Assembly: GCF_013085465.1 (NCBI RefSeq)
Contig: NZ_CP049838.1
Coordinates: 5,146,001 to 5,210,000, forward strand
Origin: Streptomyces asoensis
GTDB lineage: Bacteria; Actinomycetota; Actinomycetes; Streptomycetales; Streptomycetaceae
Reading direction: 5' to 3'
DNA length: 64,000 bases
Shown: piece after piece, positions 26,905-35,160 of the stretch
Layout: each line of letters begins with the position of its first letter
Position numbering within the stretch: the first letter of the stretch is position 1
The notes under the pieces: generated by a model
Told to the model about the DNA's origin: nothing
Database searches by the model: none
What the model saw: only the letters and a program-made list of their open reading frames with translations
Made by a program: the position numbers and the translations under genes

Positions 26905-27882
26905 ATGACGGGATCTCAGAAACCACACAGCGAACAGGACTTATCACGTCGAAAGGTCGTGGCCGTCGCCGCGGGCGGCATCGCGGCGGCGGGCCTGGGT
27001 GGCACCGCCTTCGCGGCGAGCGCCGCCGACGGGCACGGCAGACCGGCTCCGGCCGGCGCCGACACCGACGGGGAGGTCTGCTACCGACTGACCTCGGAGA
27101 CGGTCGAGGGCCCCTACTACATCGACGCCGACAAGATCCGCCGGGACGTCACGGAGGACCGGGCGGGCATCCCGCTCCTCCTCGGGCTCAAGGTGATCGA
27201 CTCGGAGACGTGCAGGCCGATCCGGAACGCGGCCGTCGACATCTGGCACTGTGATGCGGCGGGGGTGTACTCGGGTTACGAGGACCAGGGCAACGGCGGT
27301 GGCGGCGGTCCCGCTCCGACCGGCGAACCCCCGACCGGCGAACCTCCTACGGGTGCGCCCACCGGGGCGCCTCCGGGAGGCGGCCACCAGGAGCCCACGG
27401 ACGACAGCCGCTACCTGCGCGGCACCTGGCGAACGGACCGGCACGGTCAGGTGGCCTTCCGGACGGTCTTCCCGGGCTGGTACCGGGGCCGGTGCGTCCA
27501 TATCCACGTCAAGGTGCATGTGGACGGCGAGTGGACGGACGCCGGTTACGAGGGCGGCCACACCTGTCACACCGGCCAGTTCTTCTTCGACGAGGAGTCC
27601 GTGCTCGCCTCGGCGGTGGTGGAGCCGTACGCGAGCAACGCCGCGGAGCGCACGACCCTCACCGAGGACACGATCTACGACCAGAGCGGTACCCAGGGCG
27701 GTCTGCTGAAGCTGCGCTACGACAAGCGGGACATCGCGCGAGGCGTGCACGGGTCGATCACGGTCGGCGTGGACCCGGACGCGACGGAGGACGGCCAGGG
27801 CGCACCGCCGCAGCCGAGCGCGTCGGCGTCGGCGTCTGATTCCGCTTCGGCGTCGGCTTCACCTTCGGTCTCCGACAGCTGA
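26905..27882 (+). CDS. Secreted intradiol ring-cleavage dioxygenase (copy 1)
   Basis: A 325-aa protein with a Tat signal (SRRKVVAVAAGG, then a hydrophobic run to FAASAADG). The intradiol dioxygenase domain has iron-ligand motifs: Tyr in EGPYYIDADKI, Tyr/His in PGWYRGRCVHIHVKVH. These enzymes split catechol-type rings with non-haem Fe(III). A Gly/Pro linker (GEPPTGEPPTGAPTGAPPGG) interrupts the domain, and a Ser/Ala tail follows. It has a paralogue at 34080. The upstream DNA of both copies shares TGACAGG...TAGC ahead of the ATG. Substrate (lignin- or humus-derived aromatics) is inference. ATG 26905. Confidence 0.88.
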   Translation: MTGSQKPHSEQDLSRRKVVAVAAGGIAAAGLGGTAFAASAADGHGRPAPAGADTDGEVCYRLTSETVEGPYYIDADKIRRDVTEDRAGIPLLLGLKVIDSETCRPIRNAAVDIWHCDAAGVYSGYEDQGNGGGGGPAPTGEPPTGEPPTGAPTGAPPGGGHQEPTDDSRYLRGTWRTDRHGQVAFRTVFPGWYRGRCVHIHVKVHVDGEWTDAGYEGGHTCHTGQFFFDEESVLASAVVEPYASNAAERTTLTEDTIYDQSGTQGGLLKLRYDKRDIARGVHGSITVGVDPDATEDGQGAPPQPSASASASDSASASASPSVSDS

Positions 27883-27895
27883 CGGATTTCTCCGG

Positions 27896-27931
27896 GCCAC
27901 GCCCCCCGACCTGCGGATCGGGGGGCGTGGC
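27896..27931 (+). terminator. Terminator of dioxygenase copy 1
   Basis: GCCACGCCCCCCGA (27896-27909) and its complement (27918-27931) make a 14-bp perfect stem with an 8-base loop, followed by TCTCTTC. Confidence 0.85.
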
Positions 27932-27945
27932 TCTCTTCATGGATC

Positions 27946-28039
27946 GTTCACATACGTGGTCGTCTGAACAGCCCATTGACCCGGAGTGGTTGCCTCCATA
28001 TCGTTCCCACATACGTAACAGCAGTTCAGGTATGTGAAC
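27946..28039. promoter_or_regulatory. Operator cluster before MFS importer
   Basis: GTTCACATACGT (27946-27957), CACATACGT (28008-28016) and the inverted copy GTATGTGAAC (28030-28039) repeat one motif three times. The last sits about 20 bases before the start codon. This is the pattern of a local repressor or activator site. No regulator gene lies adjacent. Confidence 0.6.
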
Positions 28040-28059
28040 AGCACGATGGGGAGACAACG

Positions 28060-29427
28060 ATGTCAGAACCCGAGAGCGGGGCCGAGGCCGGCGCCGAGAG
28101 CCGGGCGGTGGGGAAGTTCCTTCGCCGGATGATGCCGATCCTGGTCCTGATGCTCCTGGTCAACAATCTCGACCGGACGAACGTGGGCTTCGTCCAGGAC
28201 GAGCTCCAGGCCGACGTCGGTATCAGTGCCACCGCCTACGGCCTCGGGGCGGGCCTGTTCTTCATCGGGTACGCCCTGTTCGAGGTGCCCAGCAACATGC
28301 TCCTGGAGCGCTTCGGCGCCCGGGTCTGGCTGACCCGCATCATGATCACCTGGGGTCTGGTGATCGTGGCGATGTGCTTCATCCACGACGTGACGACCTT
28401 CTACACGCTGCGCTTCCTGCTCGGTGTCGCGGAGGCCGGGTTCTTCCCCGGTGCGATGCTCTACATCACGCAGTGGCTGCCCGACGCGAGCCGGGGCCGG
28501 GCGACGGCGATCTTCCTCGGCGGTTCGGCGGCCGCGGGCATCGTGACCGGCCCGGTCACCGGGGCGCTGCTCGAGCTGCACGGCGCGGGCGGGGTCGCCG
28601 GCTGGCGGTGGATGTTCGGGCTGGAGGGCGTGTTCTCGGTCGTGGTCGGGATCGTCGCCGGGTTCTTCCTGGTCTCCCGGATCGAGGATGCCCGCTGGCT
28701 CACGCGGGAGGAGAAGGACGCGCTCGGCGCGGCGGTGGCCGAGGACCGCGAGGCCCGCAGCCGTGCTCCGCACATGTCCCGGTTCAAGCTGCTCTTCCAC
28801 CCGCAGGTCGCGCTGCTGACCGGCGCGTTCTTCGCGATGACGCTCACCGGATACGCGATCACCTTCTGGCTGCCGAGCCTGATCGAGGACATCGGCGGAC
28901 TGTCGTCCTTCCAGGTCGGGCTGCTGTCCGCGATCCCGGCGGTCTGTTCCATGATCGCCATGTACTCGATGAGCCACTTCACCGACCGGGCGCCGGACCG
29001 TCGTCCGTATCTGGCGATCACCCTGGTGCTGTCGGCGACGGGCACCTATCTGGCCACCCTGGGCTCCCCCTGGTTCGGCCTCGCGGCGATCACGCTGGCC
29101 GGGGTCGGCTCGAAGTGCGCGGCCACGCTGTTCTGGCCGATGGCGCAGTCGGGGCTCGATCTCAGGATCGCGGCGCCGGGCCTGGCGCTGGTCAACTCCA
29201 TCGGAAACCTGGGTGGCTTCTTCTCCCCCACGCTCTTCGGCTACCTCAAGGACACGACCGGCAGCACGAACGGCGGCCTGTACACGCTGTCGGCGGCATC
29301 ACTGCTCGCGGTGGTCGCGGCGAGGTTCATCCGCAGCGCCCGCGCGGCCTCCGATCCGCTCCTGGGAACCTCACCGGAGGCGCACAGGAAGCCCGAGGGG
29401 GGAGCACAGCGGCGCGTCGTCTCATAG
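28060..29427 (+). CDS. MFS transporter, anion:cation symporter type
   Basis: A 455-aa twelve-helix permease resembling the phthalate/glucarate (ACS) family: LVNNLDRTNVGFVQDEL in helix 1, FEVPSNMLLERFGARVWL between helices 2 and 3, and RFLLGVAEAGFFPGAMLYI in helix 4. Such proteins import organic acids, often aromatic ones. The preceding gene is a secreted ring-cleavage dioxygenase, which makes uptake of an aromatic breakdown product plausible. ATG 28060 has GGGGAG upstream; the frame extends further up without a ribosome site. Three copies of a CACATACGT motif lie in the promoter region. Confidence 0.88.
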   Translation: MSEPESGAEAGAESRAVGKFLRRMMPILVLMLLVNNLDRTNVGFVQDELQADVGISATAYGLGAGLFFIGYALFEVPSNMLLERFGARVWLTRIMITWGLVIVAMCFIHDVTTFYTLRFLLGVAEAGFFPGAMLYITQWLPDASRGRATAIFLGGSAAAGIVTGPVTGALLELHGAGGVAGWRWMFGLEGVFSVVVGIVAGFFLVSRIEDARWLTREEKDALGAAVAEDREARSRAPHMSRFKLLFHPQVALLTGAFFAMTLTGYAITFWLPSLIEDIGGLSSFQVGLLSAIPAVCSMIAMYSMSHFTDRAPDRRPYLAITLVLSATGTYLATLGSPWFGLAAITLAGVGSKCAATLFWPMAQSGLDLRIAAPGLALVNSIGNLGGFFSPTLFGYLKDTTGSTNGGLYTLSAASLLAVVAARFIRSARAASDPLLGTSPEAHRKPEGGAQRRVVS

Positions 29428-29470
29428 CGGTACGCCGGCACGGGCCGACGGGCAAGGGAGGAAGCCAGCC

Positions 29471-30103
29471 ATGGGATCCACGGGGTTCATGATCACGCTG
29501 TCGGTGCTGCTGATCGTCGGCGCGGTGGCGGGGGTGGTGGCCCAGCGCCGTGCGGGTCGCACCCGACGTCCGGCCGGTCGGCCCGGTCGGCCCGGTCGGC
29601 CCGGTCGGCCCGGTCGGCCCGGACGTTCCGGTCCTGCGGGCTCCTCCGGACTGTCCGACCTGGATGCGGAGGCGGAGGCGAACCACTGGCTGATCCGGCT
29701 GGGCGGCGGCCTCGTCCCGCCGGACGCACGGGCCTGGGCGGGTGCGGACGAGGCGGCGGGCCGGGCGCTGACCAGCGCGGCCGAGTGCCATCGCGCGGCG
29801 CGGGATCGGTTGTCCGGGGCCCGTACGGCGGGGGAGTACGAGGAGGTCACGCGGGTGGCGAAGGAAGGGCTGGAGCATCTTCGGGCGGCGCGCGCGGCGC
29901 TGGGACAACCGGCCTCGGCGGTGCGTGGGGCGGCGGTGGGACAACCGGCCTCGGCGGTGCGTGGGGCGGCGGTGGGACAACCGGCCTCGGCGGTGCGTGG
30001 GGCGGCGCTGGGACAACCGGCCTCGGCCGTGGATGTGCCCGCCCTTCCCCGTGTCGCCCGCGTCCCGGCGGTCGGCGGTGGCTGCGCGGTCACGTCTCGC
30101 TAG
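29471..30103 (+). CDS. Repeat-rich membrane-anchored hypothetical protein
   Basis: A 210-aa protein with no recognised family. One N-terminal transmembrane helix (MITLSVLLIVGAVAGVVA) is followed by a basic GRPGRP repeat. A helical segment comes next (LDAEAEANHWLIRLGGGLV, YEEVTRVAKEGLEHLRAARA), then almost four copies of a 12-residue repeat (GQPASAVRGAAV). The start ATG 29471 has GGGAGG upstream. The central helical part is probably the conserved unit; the repeats look recently amplified. It follows the MFS gene by 44 bases and may be co-transcribed. Confidence 0.65.
   Translation: MGSTGFMITLSVLLIVGAVAGVVAQRRAGRTRRPAGRPGRPGRPGRPGRPGRSGPAGSSGLSDLDAEAEANHWLIRLGGGLVPPDARAWAGADEAAGRALTSAAECHRAARDRLSGARTAGEYEEVTRVAKEGLEHLRAARAALGQPASAVRGAAVGQPASAVRGAAVGQPASAVRGAALGQPASAVDVPALPRVARVPAVGGGCAVTSR
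29571..29625 (+). repeat. 9-bp GGTCGGCCC tandem repeat
   Basis: About five to six copies of GGTCGGCCC encode a Gly-Arg-Pro run after the membrane helix. Confidence 0.8.
29902..30029 (+). repeat. 36-bp tandem repeat, 3.6 copies
   Basis: Units beginning GGGACAACCGGCCTCGGC at 29902, 29938, 29974 and 30010 are nearly identical at DNA level, which indicates recent expansion. They encode GQPASAVRGAAV. Confidence 0.88.
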
Positions 30104-30160
30104 GGGCCCTTCGCTGTGTCTGCCTCGCCGGCCCTCTTCGGTGGCCGCGCGAACAGCTGC

Positions 30161-30201
30161 GGGGCGGCGTACGCCGACGCGGTGTCGGAGTGCGCCGCCC
30201 C
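30161..30201. terminator. Hairpin between convergent genes
   Basis: GGGGCGGCG (30161-30169) pairs with CGCCGCCCC (30193-30201); the long loop has further pairing. It lies between the repeat protein and the ABC permease 3' ends. Confidence 0.55.
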
Positions 30202-30256
30202 GGAGCGGGATGAGCTGCGGGCCGGTCCGGTTCTTCTCCCCTTGCTTCGGGTCGTC

Positions 30257-31048
30257 TTACTTCGGGTCGCGGTCGAACAGTGACTTGGACCAGAAGTAGC
30301 CGAGCACGGCGAGGCCCAGGCACCAGGCGACCGCGAGCCATCCGTTGTGGCCGATCTCGCTGCCGAGCAGGAGCCCGCGCAGGGTTTCGATGGCCGGGGT
30401 GAACGGCTGGTACTCGGCGATCGGCTGGAACCAGCCCGGCATCGCGTCGACCGGGACGAAGGCGCTGGAGATGAGCGGCAGGAAGATCAGCGGCATGGCG
30501 TTGTTGCTGGCCGCCTCGGGGTTCGGGCTGGACAGGCCCATGCCGACCGCGAGCCAGGTGAGCGCCGTGGCGAACAGGACGAGCAGTGCGAACGCCGCCA
30601 GCCACTCCAGGGCCGTGGCGTCCGTGGACCGGAAGCCGATGGCCACCCCGACGGCGCCGGCGAGGGTCACGCTCATCACGCACTGGATCACGCTGCCGAC
30701 GACGTGCCCGAAGAGCACGGACCCGCGGTGGATGGCCATCGTCCGGAAGCGGGCGATGATGCCCTCGGTCATGTCCATGGAGACGGACACGGCGGTGCCG
30801 ATCGTGGTGGAGCCGATGGTCATCAGCAGCAGGCCCGGCACGAGGTAGGCGATGTAGTCGGAGCGGTCGGCGCCGTCGCCCCCGATGCCGGCGCTCATCG
30901 CGTCGCCGAAGACGTAGACGAAGAGCAGCAGCAGCATGACGGGCGTGAGCAGCAGGTTCAGCGTCATCGACGGGTAGCGCCGCGCGTGCAGGAGGTTGCG
31001 GCGCAGCATCGTGGAGGAGTCGCGCACGGCGAGGGAGAGGGAGCTCAT
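30257..31048 (-). CDS. ABC-2 type permease (DrrB-like)
   Basis: A 263-aa membrane subunit with six hydrophobic segments (LLLTPVMLLLLFVYVFGDAM, YLVPGLLLMTIGSTTIGTAV, WLAAFALLVLFATALTWLAV and others). It has the ABC-2 signature region GLSSPNPEAASNNAMPLIFLP. It forms the channel of a drug or lipid exporter with the ATPase encoded just upstream. The start overlaps the ATPase stop by ATGA (31045-31048). It is the last gene of the four-gene operon RHH regulator - DUF4097 - ATPase - permease. Confidence 0.9.
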   Translation of the reverse strand: MSSLSLAVRDSSTMLRRNLLHARRYPSMTLNLLLTPVMLLLLFVYVFGDAMSAGIGGDGADRSDYIAYLVPGLLLMTIGSTTIGTAVSVSMDMTEGIIARFRTMAIHRGSVLFGHVVGSVIQCVMSVTLAGAVGVAIGFRSTDATALEWLAAFALLVLFATALTWLAVGMGLSSPNPEAASNNAMPLIFLPLISSAFVPVDAMPGWFQPIAEYQPFTPAIETLRGLLLGSEIGHNGWLAVAWCLGLAVLGYFWSKSLFDRDPK

Positions 31049-32061
31049 CGGACAGCCTCCTTGGGCTGGTCGGGCCGGCTGGACCGGACCGGCACGGTGG
31101 AGCCGGTCAGGGCGAAGAAGACGTCGTCGAGGTCGGGGGTGTGCACGGTCAGCTCGTCGGCCTCGATGCCGGCCGAGTCCAGCCGGTCGAGGATCGAGCG
31201 CAGCTCGCGCTGGCTGCCGTCGCTGGGGATCTGGAGCGCGAGCGCCTCGTCGTCCCGGGTGACCTCGCGCAGCGTGGAGGCGGCGTCCTGGTAGGCGGCC
31301 GGGTCGGAGAAGCGGAGCCGGACGTGGCCGCCGGGGATGAGCCGCTTGAGCTCCTCGGCGCTGCCCTCGGCGGCGATCCTGCCGTCGTTCAGCACGGCGA
31401 TGCGGTCGGCGAGTTCGTCGGCCTCTTCCAGGTACTGGGTGGTGAGGAAGACGGTGACGCCGTCGGAGACCAGTTCGCGGATGATCTGCCACATGTTGTG
31501 CCGGCTGCGCGGGTCGAGGCCGGTGGTCGGCTCGTCGAGGAAGATGATCCGCGGGCTGCCGACGAGGGTCATGGCGATGTCGAGGCGGCGCTTCATGCCG
31601 CCGGAGTAGGTGGCGGCGGGCTTCTTCGCGGCGTCGACCAGGTCGAAGCGCTCCAGCAGCTCGGCGGCGACCCGCCGCCCCTCGGCCCTGGACAGGTGAT
31701 GCAGATCCGCCATGAGGAGCATGTTCTCCTCGCCGGTGATCAGCCCGTCCACCGCGGAGAACTGCCCCGTGACACCGATCGCGGCACGCACCCCGTCCGG
31801 TGACGTGGTGAGGTCGTGGCCCGCGACCTGGGCCTGTCCGCCGTCGGCGGTGATGAGCGTGGACAGGATCTTCACGGCGGTGGTCTTGCCGGCGCCGTTC
31901 GGCCCGAGCAGCGCGAACACGGAACCGGCCGGGATGCGCAGATCGATGCCGTCGAGGACGGTCTTGTCGCCGTAGGACTTGCGCAGCCCGATGGTGGAGA
32001 CGGCGATCGGCGACGGGTGACCGTCGCCCAGACTGGGCGTGGGCATGACAGAAGAAGGCAT
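31045..32061 (-). CDS. ABC exporter ATPase (DrrA family)
   Basis: A 338-aa nucleotide-binding subunit. Walker A is GPNGAGKTT, the signature is YSGGMKRRLDIA, and Walker B is PRIIFLDEPTTGLDPRSR. The C-terminal extension (VRLRFSDPAAYQDA...) is typical of daunorubicin-resistance DrrA proteins. It drives export through the adjacent permease. ATG 32061 follows a short gap after the DUF4097 gene, and the four genes read as one unit. Substrate unknown; self-protection or stress export is the usual role. Confidence 0.93.
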   Translation of the reverse strand: MPSSVMPTPSLGDGHPSPIAVSTIGLRKSYGDKTVLDGIDLRIPAGSVFALLGPNGAGKTTAVKILSTLITADGGQAQVAGHDLTTSPDGVRAAIGVTGQFSAVDGLITGEENMLLMADLHHLSRAEGRRVAAELLERFDLVDAAKKPAATYSGGMKRRLDIAMTLVGSPRIIFLDEPTTGLDPRSRHNMWQIIRELVSDGVTVFLTTQYLEEADELADRIAVLNDGRIAAEGSAEELKRLIPGGHVRLRFSDPAAYQDAASTLREVTRDDEALALQIPSDGSQRELRSILDRLDSAGIEADELTVHTPDLDDVFFALTGSTVPVRSSRPDQPKEAVR

Positions 32062-32121
32062 GGGGCCCTCCGTTCGAAGGCTGAAGCGGTCGGGGGACGG
32101 GGCTGGTCGAGAAGGTGGTGC

Positions 32122-32970
32122 TCAGGCCTTGGCTCGGCGGACGTGGATGTTGCCGAATCGGGTGCGGGCGCGGATCTTGACGGTGTCCTCGGTCTTCTCC
32201 GGGGACTCGGACGCGGTGAGCGTGTTGCGCACCTGGCCGGAGTCGGAGCTGACGTCGAGCCAGGCGGCCGTGCCCTCGCGGATGCCGACGTCGATGGCGC
32301 CGTAGGAGGTCTCCAACTGGACGGTGCCGCGGACCACTTCGCCCACCCGCAGGGTGCCGTGGGCGGTGGTGGCGGTGACCGAGTCCTCGGCGCGCGTGAT
32401 GTCGATGTCGCCGTTGGCGCCGCTCACGCGCAGTTCGCCGGTCACGGCGCCGACGGTCGTGCTGCCGTGCGAGTTCTTCAGGACGGCGGGGCCGTCGACG
32501 AAGCCCACGCGCATGCTGCCGGAGCTGGCGGTGATCTCGGCAGAGCCCTCGACGCGGTCCACGGTGATCGTGCCGTGCGACGCGGTCAGCTCCAGCGGGC
32601 CCGTGGTGTCGAGGCGGACGTCACCGGCCGAGTTCTTCACGCGGACCTCGCCGAGCCGGCCGTCGCCGATCACCTGGGTCCAGGCGCCGGTCGTGTCGAC
32701 GCGCGAGCCCGTGGGCAGGTCGACCGTCACGTCGACGGTGCCGGTGCGGCCGAGGCCGAACAGCGTGGGCTTGGGCGTCCTGATGGTCAGTACACCGCTC
32801 GCGTACGTGACCTCGGTCTGGGCGGCCGCCCGCGTGTCCAGGTCCTTCTCCGGGTCGCGGGGCCGCACCTCGACGACGGTGTCGGGGCGGTCGCCCGCGG
32901 TGAACTGGAGGGAACCGGCGTCCACGCGTGCGGTGACCGAGATCGGTTCGGGAGTGTCGAAAGAAGGCAT
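32122..32970 (-). CDS. DUF4097 beta-repeat protein
   Basis: A 282-aa protein made of repeated short beta strands (GSLQFTAGDRPDTVVEV, GDVRLDTTGPLELTASHGTI, GTLRVGEVVRGTVQLETSYG). This is the DUF4097/adhesin-like beta-helix type. It has no signal peptide and no membrane helix, so it is probably cytosolic. It is placed between the RHH regulator and the ABC ATPase genes, the gene order I recall in other Streptomyces. Its role in the exporter unit is unknown. Confidence 0.82.
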   Translation of the reverse strand: MPSFDTPEPISVTARVDAGSLQFTAGDRPDTVVEVRPRDPEKDLDTRAAAQTEVTYASGVLTIRTPKPTLFGLGRTGTVDVTVDLPTGSRVDTTGAWTQVIGDGRLGEVRVKNSAGDVRLDTTGPLELTASHGTITVDRVEGSAEITASSGSMRVGFVDGPAVLKNSHGSTTVGAVTGELRVSGANGDIDITRAEDSVTATTAHGTLRVGEVVRGTVQLETSYGAIDVGIREGTAAWLDVSSDSGQVRNTLTASESPEKTEDTVKIRARTRFGNIHVRRAKA

Positions 32971-33096
32971 GGCTGTCCCGTCCTCTTGGGTCTTCAGGGC
33001 GTCCCCGCTGGTGGGACGTGGTGTGGGTGAAGTGGTGCGGGTGTGAGAGGTGCAGGTGCGGGAGGTGCAGGTGCGGTGGTGCGGGCGGGAGCGGGG

Positions 33097-33612
33097 CTAG
33101 CGCACCCAGCCCGTGAAGCTCTGTCCGAGGGTCTGGGTCTTCTCCGTCGTCCGCGGCGGACGGGCGCCGCCCTCGACCGCGGCCGACACGGCGCGCACCA
33201 GCCACGCGTTGACCGACAGGCCCTCGCGGGTCGCGGCCTCCTCGGCGCGGGCCTTGAGGTGGGCCGGCAGGCGCAGGTTGACGCGGGCGGTGCCGCCCTC
33301 GTCGCCGTCGGCCGGGGCCTTGAGCGGTTCGGCGGGCGCGACCGGCTCCGTGATCGCGCCGCCGTCGCGGGGCGGGAGTGTCACCACGAAGTGGGGGTCG
33401 AGCCCCCGCAGCCGTACGTCGACCGAGCCGGGGGCGAGATCGCGGGTGATCTCGTCCGTGGCGGCGGAAAGCACATGGAGCATGGTCAGCCGGGTCGCCG
33501 ACTCCAGGGGAGCGGTGAGCCTCTCCGCCAGCTCGCGGGCTTCGTCACCGCCGGCTTCGGCGGCCACCGCGAGTTCGCGGCGGAGGGTGTCGACATACGG
33601 GGTGAGGTCCAT
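33097..33612 (-). CDS. Ribbon-helix-helix (HicB-like) regulator
   Basis: A 171-aa protein. The N-terminal ~100 residues are a HicB-like domain of unknown ligand. The C-terminal ribbon-helix-helix (about 115-155) reads ARVNLRLPAHLKARAEEAAT then REGLSVNAWLVRAVSAAV. Databases often label this family as an antitoxin, but no toxin gene is next to it. It heads a transporter operon. The start codon ATG 33612 lies inside the first of three 11-bp-spaced TGGCGCCA units, and a longer phased array sits 100 bases upstream. Autoregulation through cooperative RHH binding is the natural reading. Confidence 0.82.
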   Translation of the reverse strand: MDLTPYVDTLRRELAVAAEAGGDEARELAERLTAPLESATRLTMLHVLSAATDEITRDLAPGSVDVRLRGLDPHFVVTLPPRDGGAITEPVAPAEPLKAPADGDEGGTARVNLRLPAHLKARAEEAATREGLSVNAWLVRAVSAAVEGGARPPRTTEKTQTLGQSFTGWVR

Positions 33613-33641
33613 GACGCCATGATGGCACCACAATGGCGCCA
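33612..33641. promoter_or_regulatory. Proximal operator trio of the RHH operon
   Basis: TGACGCCA (33612), TGGCACCA (33623) and TGGCGCCA (33634) are spaced 11 bases apart and run into the start codon of the RHH gene. Confidence 0.7.
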
Positions 33642-33710
33642 CATGCAAGCCGTGACGTGACATTCCTGGGATGCCCGCTGACGATACCGCGCTGACCTGC
33701 GCAAATGTGG

Positions 33711-33893
33711 TGGCGCCTAGTTGGGCGACTGTGGTGCCATGCGTGCTCACGCGCCCCTGGTGGCCCCGAATGGCGCCTGCTGACACCTCGTGGTGCCGGG
33801 ATGGCGCCAGGTGGCGCCAGGTGGCGTCGGACTGGCGTCAGGTGATGCCGGGGTAGCGCCAGGTGGCGCCGGAGGACGCCCAGGAGGACGCCT
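33711..33893. promoter_or_regulatory. Helically phased TGGCGCCN operator array
   Basis: Units related to TGGCGCCA start at 33711, 33722, 33732, 33761, 33771, 33781, 33791, 33802, 33812, 33822, 33833, 33843, 33854, 33864, 33875 and 33886. Weaker positions lie near 33744 and 33751. Spacing is 10 or 11 throughout the run from 33761, one helical turn, so all units face the same side of the DNA. No reading frame explains it. RHH proteins bind such arrays cooperatively. Confidence 0.75.
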
Positions 33894-33943
33894 CAGAGGA
33901 TGCCCCCAGGGCGCCGAACCGTACGCGACGCAGGGCATGCCAG

Positions 33944-33962
33944 TAAGGTAAGCCTCACCAAC
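33944..33962. promoter_or_regulatory. Iron-box-like site (DmdR/IdeR type)
   Basis: TAAGGTAAGCCTCACCAAC matches 14 of 19 positions of the iron-box consensus TTAGGTTAGSCTAACCTAA. It lies about 120 bases before dioxygenase copy 2, beside a CCGCTT/AAGCGG hairpin (33962-33979). Iron control of an iron enzyme is plausible. Confidence 0.45.
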
Positions 33963-34079
33963 CGCTTTACCATAAGCGGGCTGAAAACAGACCTGCGTCC
34001 CGGCGGCTTTTTGCCTGCCCTTGGAATTCCACAGGTCGTTCCCACGCCTCTGACAGGCCCGCCTCCTAGCTTCGCGGCC

Positions 34080-35117
34080 ATGACGGGAAACTCAGGAAAC
34101 ACAGCAAACACAGCCGGTGCCGAGCATGACCAGCAAGGCCCCCGGCACAAGCGTGATCTGACCCGACGCAAGGTGGTCGTCGCCGGTGCGGGCGCGGCCG
34201 TCGCCGTCGGGGCGGGCGGGGCGCTCGCCGCCGGTGCCTTCGCCGGGGAGAAGGGCGGGAACAAGCCCAAGGCCGCCGCTTCCGCCAGTGCCGGCGAGGT
34301 CTGCTACAAGCTCACCTCCGAGACCACCGAAGGCCCGTACTACATCGACGCGGACAAGCTCCGCCAGGACATCACCGAGGACAAGGAGGGCATCCCGCTC
34401 ACCCTCGCCCTCAAGGTGATCGACTCCGAGACCTGCAAGCCCATCGCGAACGCCGCCGTCGACGTCTGGCACTGCGACGCCCTCGGCATCTACTCCGGTT
34501 ACGAGAGCCTCTCCACCGGTGGTGGCGGCGGCGCTCCCACCGACGCGCCCTCGGGCACCCCGACCGGTACGCCGACCGACGTGCCGACCGGCACCCCGAC
34601 CGGCGAGCCGCCGTCCGGTGGCGGCGGTGGCGGCGGGCACGAGGAGCCCACCGACGACGAGCGCTATCTGCGCGGGACCTGGAAGACCGACAGGCAGGGA
34701 CGCGTCACCTTCAAGACGATCTTCCCGGGCTGGTACCGCGGCCGCACGGTCCACATCCACACCAAGGTGCACGTCAACGGCGAGTGGACCGACGCCGGTT
34801 ACGAGGGCGGCAACACCTGCCACACCGGCCAGTTCTTCTTCGACGAGGAGTCCGTGCTCGCCTCGGCCGAGGTGGAGCCGTACTCCACCAGCACCACCGA
34901 GCGCACCACCCTCACCGAGGACACGATCTACGACCAGAGCGGCGTCCAGGGCGGTCTGCTCAAACTGAAGTACAACAAGAAGAACATCGCCAAGGGTGTC
35001 GTGGGTTCGATCACGATGGGCGTCGAACCCGACGCCACCCACGACGGCACCGACGACGCGGTCCAGCCGGGCGCGTCCGAGACGGCGTCGGCCGAGGCGT
35101 CGGCCTCTTCCAGCTGA
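34080..35117 (+). CDS. Secreted intradiol ring-cleavage dioxygenase (copy 2)
   Basis: A 345-aa paralogue of the gene at 26905 with the same order: Tat signal (TRRKVVVAGAGAAVAVGAGG), N-terminal EGPYYIDADKLRQD with the iron Tyr, and WYRGRTVHIHTKVHVNGEW with Tyr and His ligands. A Thr/Pro/Gly linker (GTPTGTPTDVPTGTPTGEPP) and Ser/Ala tail are also shared. It probably cleaves catecholic aromatics outside the cell. ATG 34080 is picked by alignment with copy 1; the frame is open 180 bases further up through regulatory DNA. An iron-box-like site and the phased array lie upstream. Confidence 0.88.
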   Translation: MTGNSGNTANTAGAEHDQQGPRHKRDLTRRKVVVAGAGAAVAVGAGGALAAGAFAGEKGGNKPKAAASASAGEVCYKLTSETTEGPYYIDADKLRQDITEDKEGIPLTLALKVIDSETCKPIANAAVDVWHCDALGIYSGYESLSTGGGGGAPTDAPSGTPTGTPTDVPTGTPTGEPPSGGGGGGGHEEPTDDERYLRGTWKTDRQGRVTFKTIFPGWYRGRTVHIHTKVHVNGEWTDAGYEGGNTCHTGQFFFDEESVLASAEVEPYSTSTTERTTLTEDTIYDQSGVQGGLLKLKYNKKNIAKGVVGSITMGVEPDATHDGTDDAVQPGASETASAEASASSS

Positions 35118-35160
35118 TCCGGGCGGCGGCGGGGGCGTCCCCTTCACCCGTGCGTCCCGG

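Noticed and set aside
33097..33612. HicAB toxin-antitoxin module
   Set aside because: No HicA-size gene lies on either side; the gene heads a transporter operon.
33711..33893. CRISPR-like array
   Set aside because: Units are 8 bases with 2-3 base gaps and no spacers; this is an operator array. No cas genes are in the window.
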